Source: Verrucomicrobiaceae bacterium
Lineage (GTDB): Bacteria > Verrucomicrobiota > Verrucomicrobiia > Verrucomicrobiales > Verrucomicrobiaceae
Length of the DNA: 5,585 bases
Assembly: GCA_021151605.1 (NCBI GenBank)
Contig: JAGKWZ010000361.1
Location: 1-5,585 of the forward strand
Direction: 5' to 3'
Below, one piece after another: positions 1-5,585 of this stretch (positions within the stretch are counted from its first letter, which is position 1; the number at the start of each line of letters is the position of its first letter). Position numbers and translations under genes: made by a program. The notes beneath the pieces were generated by a model. It saw nothing but the letters and a program-made list of their open reading frames with translations. It did not search any database and was not told the DNA's origin.

Positions 1-1074
1 AAGCATGGGCAGAGCGGCATCGAAATCGTGGAGCTGTTTCCTGAGCTGGCAAAGCAGGCGGACAAGCTTTGTTTGCTGCGCGGCATGCACACGGACAATG
101 AAAACCATCCGCAGGCGCTGCAGCAGCTCCACACGGGCAGTTTTCAGTTTGTGAGGCCGTCGATGGGCTCGTGGACGGTTTACGGACTCGGATCGGAAAA
201 CGAAAGCCTGCCCGGCTTCATCAGCATCAATCCGCTCACTGCGCTCGGCGGCCTGAGTTACTACTCGAGCGCATTTTTGCCTGCGTCCAACTCCGCGACG
301 TTGCTTGGCAATGCCAATCAGCCCGGCGCGAAGCTGCAACTCGGCAACATCACCAATTCGAGGCTCGACAACGCCGCGCAGCGTCAGCAACTCGACCTCT
401 TGCAGGCGATGAATCGCGATCTGCTCGCCCAAACGGGCGATCCACGCGTGGAGGGCATCATTTCCTCCTACGAGCTGGCCTTCCGCATGCAGGGCGAGCT
501 GCCGCGCGTGATGGATCTCAGCGGCGAGAGCAAAGCCACGTTACAACTCTACGGCGCGGACAAATCGCCCACCGAGACCTTTGGCCGCCAGTGCTTGCTC
601 GCGCGTCGATTCGCCGAGGCTGGCGTGCGCTTCATCGAGATCAGCCACATGGAGTGGGACCTGCACGGCTCATTGCAAAGTGGCATGACGCGCAACTGCG
701 GCCAGATCGACAAGCCCATCGCGGGCTTGCTGCACGACCTCGACCAGCGTGGATTGCTGGAGGACACGCTCGTGCTTTGGGGCGGTGAGTTTGGCCGCAC
801 GCCCGATGATGCCACCCAGGACGGCCGCGGCCACAACAACAAAGGCTTCAGCATGTGGATGGCCGGCGGCGGTGTGAAGGCCGGCCACATCCACGGCGCG
901 ACGGACGATCTCGGCATCGAGGCCATCGACGGCAAAGTGCACATCCACGACCTGCATGCGACGATGCTGCACCTGCTCGGCCTCGATCACGAGCGGCTCA
1001 CGTTCCGTTATGGTGGGCGTGATTTCCGGCTCACGGACGTGAAGGGGAAAGTGGTGAAGGCAATTTTGAGCTGA
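1..1074 (+). CDS. DUF1501 family protein, 5'-truncated by window edge
   Basis: This is the C-terminal part (357 residues) of a DUF1501 protein (PF07394), a family abundant in Planctomycetota and Verrucomicrobiota and distantly related to the alkaline phosphatase superfamily. The frame is open from base 1, and the codons before the GTG at 28 already fit the family (KHGQSG, then ELFPELAKQADKLCLLRGMH), so 28 is not the start. Roughly 100 or more residues are missing upstream. Counting from base 1, conserved blocks are RGMHTDNENHPQA (27-39), RPSMGSWTVYGLGSEN (52-67), WDLHG (219-223), GGEFGRTP (261-268), GRGHN (276-280) and HDLHATMLHLLGLDH (316-330). The His/Asp-rich blocks could bind metal or form an active site, but no reaction is established for the family. 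Full-length members usually carry a Tat-type signal and are encoded beside DUF1549/DUF1553 cytochrome-like genes; either would lie off the left edge. Family assignment is secure; function is unknown. Confidence 0.93.
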   Translation, partial: KHGQSGIEIVELFPELAKQADKLCLLRGMHTDNENHPQALQQLHTGSFQFVRPSMGSWTVYGLGSENESLPGFISINPLTALGGLSYYSSAFLPASNSATLLGNANQPGAKLQLGNITNSRLDNAAQRQQLDLLQAMNRDLLAQTGDPRVEGIISSYELAFRMQGELPRVMDLSGESKATLQLYGADKSPTETFGRQCLLARRFAEAGVRFIEISHMEWDLHGSLQSGMTRNCGQIDKPIAGLLHDLDQRGLLEDTLVLWGGEFGRTPDDATQDGRGHNNKGFSMWMAGGGVKAGHIHGATDDLGIEAIDGKVHIHDLHATMLHLLGLDHERLTFRYGGRDFRLTDVKGKVVKAILS

Positions 1075-1091
1075 TGTGTCGCTGAAAGGCT

Positions 1092-1106
1092 CCACGCACC
1101 GCGTGG
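1092..1106 (+). terminator. GC-rich hairpin after DUF1501 stop, possible terminator
   Basis: CCACGC, a 3-base ACC loop and GCGTGG form a perfect 6-bp stem 17 bases after the DUF1501 stop codon. No T-run follows directly, so this is not a canonical intrinsic terminator. A weaker second hairpin lies just downstream, with GTTGG (1122-1126) and CCAAC (1135-1139) around a T-rich loop. The position between two transcription units makes a 3'-end role plausible, but it is unproven. Confidence 0.3.
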
Positions 1107-1275
1107 TATGAGGGCACCTAGGTTGGCCTTTTCTCCAACAATCTGTCATCGTCAGCAGAAGGCGGTCACGCGGACTTCGATTACTTCCGCCAGCGGCACG
1201 ACGGGCCAAAACAGCCCGCTAGGAATGACGTTGAGTATTATCCGCTCATCTCAACCGTTCACTCCACCCATCTCC

Positions 1276-2091
1276 ATGAAGCAACTCATCCTCTCCCTGC
1301 TCCTGCTCACCAGTATCGGCCACAGTCATGAACCCGTAGCACCCGGAGCCAAAGACACCGGACTCAAAGTGCTGGTTTATTCCAATACCGGCTACTATCG
1401 CCATCCCGAAACCCCGAAGATCAATCGCTGGCTCGTCCTGCTCGGTCACGAGAATGGCTTCAAGGTGGACGTGACGGAGCATTGGAAAGACATGCGAGCC
1501 GAGGAACTGAGCCGCTATGACGTGCTCGTGCTCAACAACGCCAACGAACTCGATAAGGTGCTGCCCGAGGAGCAGCGCAAGTCCGTGGAGGAATGGTTCA
1601 CCAAGGGCGGTAAAGGCATCGTCGGCCTGCATGCTGCGCTGGTGCACCAGACCAAGTGGCCGTGGCTGAATGCGCTCGGCGGGTGCGACTTCAATAGCGA
1701 CTCGGATTTCAGCAAAGCCAAGGTCACCATCGATCCCGCTGCGAAGGATCATCCGTCCGTCAAAGGCCAACCCGCCGAGTTTTGGATCGAAGCTGACTGG
1801 ACCAATCACGACCGCGCCGTCACCGGCCAGCCCGGTTTCAACGTGCTCATGCGCGTGGACGAGACCACTTACTCGCCTGTGCGTGATTACTTCAAAACCC
1901 GCAACGGCAAGCCCATGGGGGCGGATCATCCCATCGCCTGGACGCACGAACCCGCGACCGGCGGTCGCTTCTTCTACACCGAGTTCGGCCACGACCTGCG
2001 CTCGCTCAGCACGCCTTTTGCGCGGCATCATGTGCTCGAAGGTATCAAGTGGGCCGCGAAGATGACGGTGACCCCTGAGAATCAAAAGTAG
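1276..2091 (+). CDS. Exported ThuA-like domain protein
   Basis: This 271-residue protein belongs to the ThuA / trehalose-utilisation family (PF06283), which has a class I glutamine-amidotransferase-like fold. Some ThuA-like proteins have been linked to oxidation or use of sugars, but no reaction is generally assigned. A signal peptide covers about residues 1-17 (MKQLILSLLLLTSIGHS, likely cut before HE), followed by the family's opening strand KVLVYSNTGYYRHPE (31-45). GKGIVGLHAA (113-121 region) is the nucleophile-elbow-like block, with Gly-Leu-His where amidotransferases have Gly-x-Cys. The C-terminal signature is GADHPIAWTHE (215-225) plus GGRFFYTEFGHD (229-240). The frame stays open upstream to an ATG at 1108, but that would bury the signal peptide behind 56 unconserved residues, so 1276 is chosen. 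No Shine-Dalgarno sequence precedes it; the upstream bases are pyrimidine-rich. It is the first gene of the run, 11 bases before the next, and probably acts in the periplasm. Confidence 0.9.
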   Translation: MKQLILSLLLLTSIGHSHEPVAPGAKDTGLKVLVYSNTGYYRHPETPKINRWLVLLGHENGFKVDVTEHWKDMRAEELSRYDVLVLNNANELDKVLPEEQRKSVEEWFTKGGKGIVGLHAALVHQTKWPWLNALGGCDFNSDSDFSKAKVTIDPAAKDHPSVKGQPAEFWIEADWTNHDRAVTGQPGFNVLMRVDETTYSPVRDYFKTRNGKPMGADHPIAWTHEPATGGRFFYTEFGHDLRSLSTPFARHHVLEGIKWAAKMTVTPENQK

Positions 2092-2102
2092 AAGATGGAA
2101 TC

Positions 2103-3086
2103 ATGAAGCACGCACTCCCCCTCATCACAGCCCTCCTCCTCGCTCCGCTGGCCAGCCTCCACGCCGCGGATGCTCCGCCTAAGGAACAAAAACCCGCGCC
2201 CGAGTTCCGGAAATACGAACTGCCCGTCGAGCCCGATGAAAATGTCGCGTATGGCCCGCATCGCATGCAGGTGATTTACTTCTGGCGGGCGAAGTCGGAC
2301 CAGCCCACGCCGCTGCTTGTTTATATCCACGGCGGCGGTTGGCAGGGAGGCGATCGCTCGGTGGCTCGAAGCATGATCCTGCCAGCTCTCCAGGCCGGCA
2401 TCTCCGTGGCGTCCGTGGAATACCGCACCATCAAAGACTCCACCGCCGATGGACTGGTGCCGCCCGTGAAGGGACCGATGCTCGACTGCGCCCGCGCCCT
2501 CCAGTTCTGCCGCAGCAAGGCCAAGGACTGGAACCTCGACAAAACCAAGGTTGCCCTCTCCGGCGGCTCCGCTGGTGCCTGCACGAGCCTTTGGCTGGCC
2601 TTTCATGATGATCTGGCCGATCCCACGAGCGCTGATCCGGTCGCCCGCGAATCCACCCGCGTCCTCTGTGCCGCCGTCTCAGGAGCGCAGACCACGCTCG
2701 ATCCTCACCAGATGCGCGAATGGACGCCGAACAGCAAATACGGCTCCCACGCTTTCGGCATCGTGTGGGATGCAAAGAAGAAAATCGGCTCCTTCCAGAT
2801 GTTCTACGACGCCCGCGAGCGCCTCCTGCCCTGGATCAAAGAATACTCCCCCTACGAACTCGTCACCTCCGGCGATCCGCCCGTCGGCCTTTACTACAGC
2901 GCCCCGCCCAACCTCGGCCACGACGAAAAAGATCCCACCCACACCGCGAACTTCGGCGTGAAGCTCAAAGAGCACTGCGATGCCCATCAAGTCCCCTGCG
3001 ACCTCGTCTATCCCGGCGGCCCCAACGTGAAGCACGCCACCGACAACGACTACATCAAGGCGCATCTGCGGCCGGAGCTGAAGTGA
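2103..3086 (+). CDS. Exported alpha/beta hydrolase, BD-FAE / HSL-like esterase
   Basis: This 327-residue serine hydrolase resembles the BD-FAE and hormone-sensitive-lipase-like esterases that often remove acetyl or feruloyl groups from polysaccharides. Residues 1-22 are a signal peptide ending near LHAAD. HGGGW (76-80) is the oxyanion-hole motif and GGSAG (154-158) carries the nucleophile Ser156. The most likely acid and base are Asp277, in the block GHDEKDPTH, and His311, in NVKHATD; these two are inferred from position alone. The region 271-305 matches a pattern I associate with planctomycete/verrucomicrobial members, where a short His/Asp-rich turn precedes an FGxxLKE helix. It starts 11 bases after the ThuA-like stop, with a GAAG at 2091-2094 as a weak ribosome-binding site. 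It ends 24 bases before the sulfatase, consistent with one transcript. Deacylation of a glycan is the likely role; the substrate is unknown. Confidence 0.9.
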   Translation: MKHALPLITALLLAPLASLHAADAPPKEQKPAPEFRKYELPVEPDENVAYGPHRMQVIYFWRAKSDQPTPLLVYIHGGGWQGGDRSVARSMILPALQAGISVASVEYRTIKDSTADGLVPPVKGPMLDCARALQFCRSKAKDWNLDKTKVALSGGSAGACTSLWLAFHDDLADPTSADPVARESTRVLCAAVSGAQTTLDPHQMREWTPNSKYGSHAFGIVWDAKKKIGSFQMFYDARERLLPWIKEYSPYELVTSGDPPVGLYYSAPPNLGHDEKDPTHTANFGVKLKEHCDAHQVPCDLVYPGGPNVKHATDNDYIKAHLRPELK

Positions 3087-3110
3087 GGCCAATACCGCAA
3101 CCGTCCGATA

Positions 3111-3176
3111 ATGAACTCCACCCTCACCCTCCTCACCGCCCTGTTGCTCGCGCCATTGGCCGCGCTGAACGCGGCG
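3111..3176 (+). other. Signal-peptide coding segment of the sulfatase, near-copy of the one at 4697
   Basis: Bases 3126-3173, encoding TLLTALLLAPLAALNA, match bases 4709-4756 of the downstream esterase at 45 of 48 positions without gaps. Extending left to 3120 and 4703 gives 50 of 54. Similarity stops where the mature proteins begin. The preceding hydrolase has a related signal at protein level (ITALLLAPLASLHAA) but lower DNA identity, about 40 of 57 bases. Confidence 0.85.
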
Positions 3177-4700
3177 GGTAAGCCGAACGTCATTGTCGTG
3201 TTGTCGGATGACGTGGGTTTGTCTCGCGTGAGTTGCTATGGCGCAGCGCCGTTTCAGACGCCGAACATCGACAAGCTCGCGGCCACGGGCTTGCGATTCG
3301 AGCGGTGCTATTCGATGCCGCTTTGCGGGCCATCGCGCGGGGCCCTCCTGACCGGCAAGTATCCGTTTCGCACCGGCTATCTGGGCAACAGCAGCTCCAC
3401 CATTGATCCGAAGCGGCATCCGAGCATCGCCAACGTGCTGCAACAGGCCGGCTATGCCACCTGCGCCATCGGCAAGCTCGGCCAAAGCGCGCCGGAGGAT
3501 GACGCGCAGGCACCGCGGGCGCTTGGCTTCGACGAATACATGCTCTGGATGGGCCGCAACACGCCGGACCGCTACTGGAACCCGCGCTACTGCCGCAATG
3601 GCGAGTTCGTGCAGGGCACGCCGGAACAATACGGCCCCGACCTTACGCACGATTTTCTGGTGGACTTCATGCGGCGAAACAAGGAGCGCCCGTTCTTTGT
3701 GTATTACTCCGCCGTGCCCGCCCACACGCCGTTCATGCGCACCCCGGATACCAAACCCGGCACCAAGGACCGCGCGCAAATCCTCACCGACATGGTGCAT
3801 TACCTCGACAAGCAGATGGGTATGCTCGGTGCGGATCTCGATAAACTCGGCCTGCGCGACAACACGATCATTCTTTTCACGTCCGACAACGGCCCGTATG
3901 GCGAACCGCTCGGCACCATTCGCGGCCAGCCCGTGGCGGGCATCAAGGGCGATGTCACCGAGGGCGGTGTGCGCGAGCCTTTAATCGTGAACTGCCCCGC
4001 TTTGGTCCCCGGCGGTCGCGTGTGCCCCGATCTCACCGACTTCACCGATCTCTTTCCCACCGTGCTCGAACTCACCGGCGTGTCTCCGCCTGCAAATGTG
4101 AAGCTGGATGGCCGCAGCATCGCGCCGCAAATCCTCGGACGCCCCGGCAACCCTCGCGACTGGGTCTATGCCCAGCTCGCGAGCGACTACTTCGTCGCTG
4201 ATCACCGGTTCAAGCTCTATGGCAATGGCAAGTTCACCGACATCACCGATTCACCAGCTGCTGAGAAACCAGTGAGTGAGAGCGATGAGGCCGGTATGAA
4301 GGCCAAACAACGACTCGCCGCCGCACTCGGTGAACTGCGAGCTGGCGTGACGGAGTTGGTTGCGAGCAAATCAACAGCTCCCCAGCCGAAACAGGTCACG
4401 CCCGCAGCGTATCGCGCCGATCTGCAGCTTCTCACCGAAAAGAAGATCATCACCAGCACCGACGACTGGATCGGCACACAGAGCTTAAAAGGTGAGGTGG
4501 TCGCCGCGATGCTTGTCAAAGCAGCCAGCCAGTTCACCCGTGTCACCGCCACTGAGCCAGCTATTGCCATCCTTCAACTCGAAGGCATCATCAACAGCGC
4601 CGCATACTGGAAAGAACACGCAGCGAGCGGCCAGACGTGCAATGCCACCAGCACCACGCGCCTCATTCAAAAGATCGCGGAACGACTCAAAAGCCGATGA
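3111..4700 (+). CDS. Exported formylglycine (type I) sulfatase with C-terminal repeat tail
   Basis: This 529-residue sulfatase (PF00884) would hydrolyse sulfate esters, probably on a glycan outside the cytoplasm. A signal peptide covers about residues 1-22. Metal ligands are Asp33-Asp34 (SDDVG) and Asp259-Asn260 (TSDNG). CGPSR (72-76) is the C-x-P-S-R motif whose Cys72 is converted to formylglycine by FGE or anSME, neither of which is encoded here. Lys122, His205 (PAHTPF) and Lys279 (IKGDVTEGG) fit the other active-site positions. The motif usually read as GKWHLG is GKLGQ (121-125), so its histidine is absent. The sulfatase domain ends near residue 410. A low-complexity linker leads to a tail (about 431-529) holding two degenerate copies of an II-x-S-x3-W pattern, absent from ordinary sulfatases. 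No clear Shine-Dalgarno sequence precedes the ATG. The gene overlaps the next by 4 bases. Fold and class are secure; the substrate is not. Confidence 0.95.
   Translation: MNSTLTLLTALLLAPLAALNAAGKPNVIVVLSDDVGLSRVSCYGAAPFQTPNIDKLAATGLRFERCYSMPLCGPSRGALLTGKYPFRTGYLGNSSSTIDPKRHPSIANVLQQAGYATCAIGKLGQSAPEDDAQAPRALGFDEYMLWMGRNTPDRYWNPRYCRNGEFVQGTPEQYGPDLTHDFLVDFMRRNKERPFFVYYSAVPAHTPFMRTPDTKPGTKDRAQILTDMVHYLDKQMGMLGADLDKLGLRDNTIILFTSDNGPYGEPLGTIRGQPVAGIKGDVTEGGVREPLIVNCPALVPGGRVCPDLTDFTDLFPTVLELTGVSPPANVKLDGRSIAPQILGRPGNPRDWVYAQLASDYFVADHRFKLYGNGKFTDITDSPAAEKPVSESDEAGMKAKQRLAAALGELRAGVTELVASKSTAPQPKQVTPAAYRADLQLLTEKKIITSTDDWIGTQSLKGEVVAAMLVKAASQFTRVTATEPAIAILQLEGIINSAAYWKEHAASGQTCNATSTTRLIQKIAERLKSR
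4401..4697 (+). repeat. Two degenerate protein repeats in the sulfatase C-terminal tail
   Basis: Residues 438-473 and 485-526 of the sulfatase align with a 47-residue offset. Copy one has LLTEKKIITSTDDW followed by VVAAMLVKAA; copy two has ILQLEGIINSAAYW followed by TTRLIQKIAE. Shared positions are the Leu pair, Ile-Ile, Ser, Trp and a closing hydrophobic-Lys-x-Ala stretch. The helix-loop-helix look of copy one recalls S-layer homology repeats. Similar endings with a Gly-x-x-Cys step (here SGQTC) occur, as I recall, on other verrucomicrobial exported enzymes. A surface-anchoring or docking role is inference. Confidence 0.5.
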
Positions 4701-5585
4701 AGACCTTCACCCTCCTCACCGCCCTGCTGCTCACGCTATTGGCCGCGCTGAACGCGCAAGAAGCCGCCCGATGGGTGCTGCCGGAGGTGGATGCCCCGCG
4801 CGTGCAACGTCTGCTCTTTGAAAGCAAAGCCGCTGGCCGCCAGACCAGTTGCCATGTCTTCACGCCGCAAGTTTATGAAGCACGCAAAGACCAGCGATTT
4901 CCGGTGCTCTACTGGCTGCATGGCACGGGAGGTGGCTTGCCCGGCGTCCCGCAGCTCTCCGCGTTTTTTGATCGCGCGATGCAGGACGGCCACATGCCGC
5001 CCATGCTCGTGGTCTTCCCCAATGGACTGCCCGGCAGCATGTGGTGCGATTCAAAAGACGGCAGCACGCCCATTGAGACCGTGCTCATCAAGGAACTCAT
5101 TCCGCACATCGACGCCACCTACCGCACCATCGACGCGCGCGAGGGGCGCATCATCGAGGGGTTCAGCATGGGCGGCTACGGCGCGGCGCGACTCGGCTTC
5201 AAGCATCCGCAGCTTTTCGGAGCGGTGTCCATTCTCGCAGGTGGGCCGCTGGGCTTGGACTTTACCGGGCCGCGGGCCAGCGCCAATCCAGCCGAACGTG
5301 AGAGCATCCTGAAGGAAGTCTTTGGTGAAGACCTGGATTACTACCGGGCACAGCATCCCATCACCATCGCCGAACAGCAGGCTGATGCAGTGCGTGGCAA
5401 AGTGATGGTGCGCATGGCCGTCGGATCGCGTGACAGCACCGGCCCGCTGAATCGCGCTTATTCCGCGCATCTCACCAAGCTCAAGATCGACCATGCCTTT
5501 TCCATCGTGCCGGACGCAGGCCACGACACGCTCGCGCTGCTCCAAGGTCTGGGCGAGAAAAACTGGGAGTTCTATCGCACGGCCC
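4697..5585 (+). CDS. Exported esterase D / enterochelin-esterase-like hydrolase, 3'-truncated by window edge
   Basis: The frame from the ATG at 4697 is open for 296 codons to the right edge, so only the last few residues and stop are missing; relatives are close to this length. The family is PF00756 (esterase D / Fes-like), alpha/beta-fold serine hydrolases acting on acyl esters, including feruloyl and acetyl groups on polysaccharides. Residues 1-20 are a signal peptide. LHGTGGG (74-80) fits the oxyanion strand and GFSMGG (155-160) holds nucleophile Ser157. Asp246 (GSRDSTG) and His276 (DAGHD) complete a well-spaced triad. The ATG overlaps the sulfatase stop (ATGA), implying translational coupling; a GGAA lies 14 bases upstream, too far to be convincing. 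Enterochelin hydrolysis itself is unlikely in this sulfatase/esterase setting. Glycan deacylation is the better guess, but the substrate is not shown by the sequence. Confidence 0.9.
   Translation, partial: MKTFTLLTALLLTLLAALNAQEAARWVLPEVDAPRVQRLLFESKAAGRQTSCHVFTPQVYEARKDQRFPVLYWLHGTGGGLPGVPQLSAFFDRAMQDGHMPPMLVVFPNGLPGSMWCDSKDGSTPIETVLIKELIPHIDATYRTIDAREGRIIEGFSMGGYGAARLGFKHPQLFGAVSILAGGPLGLDFTGPRASANPAERESILKEVFGEDLDYYRAQHPITIAEQQADAVRGKVMVRMAVGSRDSTGPLNRAYSAHLTKLKIDHAFSIVPDAGHDTLALLQGLGEKNWEFYRTA

Noticed and set aside
28..30. GTG as the start of the DUF1501 gene.
   Set aside because: Conserved family sequence continues in frame upstream to base 1, so the real start lies outside the window.
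1231..1259. TTGAGT as a -35 box for the operon promoter.
   Set aside because: The bases at normal -10 spacing (ACCGTT) are a poor match, and TATTAT overlaps the proposed -35, so no sigma70-like promoter can be called.
1108..1275. In-frame 56-codon extension upstream of the ThuA-like start.
   Set aside because: The residues match nothing expected and would hide a good signal peptide starting at 1276.
1246..2085. Minus-strand open frame of 279 codons opposite the ThuA-like gene.
   Set aside because: It mirrors the ThuA-like gene nearly end to end, without signal peptide or family motifs; it is a codon-bias shadow.
2679..3800. Long minus-strand open frame (373 codons) across the hydrolase and sulfatase genes.
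   Set aside because: It lies opposite two confidently identified genes, has Arg/Val/Gly-rich content typical of the reverse of GC-rich coding DNA, and shows no recognisable domain.
4697..5585. The last gene as a true siderophore (enterochelin) esterase.
   Set aside because: Only fold-level similarity is visible; it has an export signal and sits beside a sulfatase and another esterase, with no iron-uptake genes in the window.

Overview
This window reads as Verrucomicrobiota or Planctomycetota DNA. It is GC-rich and carries five plus-strand genes, two of them cut by the window edges. The family mix is typical of these phyla: a DUF1501 protein, a ThuA-like protein, a BD-FAE-type alpha/beta hydrolase, a formylglycine sulfatase and an esterase D-like hydrolase. 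I favour Verrucomicrobiota because of the signal-peptide style and the C-terminal tail of the sulfatase. That preference comes from memory of family composition, not from a database search.

Layout: bases 1-1074 hold the C-terminal three quarters of a DUF1501 protein whose start lies off the left edge. A 201-base gap (1075-1275) follows, with a GC-rich hairpin just after the stop. It separates DUF1501 from a tight run of four genes that each begin with an export signal: ThuA-like (1276-2091), alpha/beta hydrolase (2103-3086), sulfatase (3111-4700) and esterase D-like hydrolase (4697 to the right edge). The spacings of 11 bases, 24 bases and a 4-base ATGA overlap indicate one operon.

The four genes look like an exported degradation set for a decorated glycan: a sulfatase removing sulfate esters, two serine esterases removing acyl groups, and a ThuA-like protein of the sugar-utilisation superfamily. 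The substrate cannot be read from the sequence, and no glycoside hydrolase, TonB-dependent transporter or sulfatase-maturing enzyme is present in the window.

The points most worth a second look are: an almost identical signal-peptide coding segment shared by the otherwise unrelated sulfatase and esterase genes (45 of 48 bases); a sulfatase that lacks the usual histidine in its GKWHLG-type motif; and a two-copy degenerate repeat at the end of the sulfatase that resembles an S-layer-homology or similar helical anchoring module. I saw no tRNA, rRNA, CRISPR array, insertion sequence or phage gene. Overall this is a fairly ordinary accessory catabolic region, not a clear new system.
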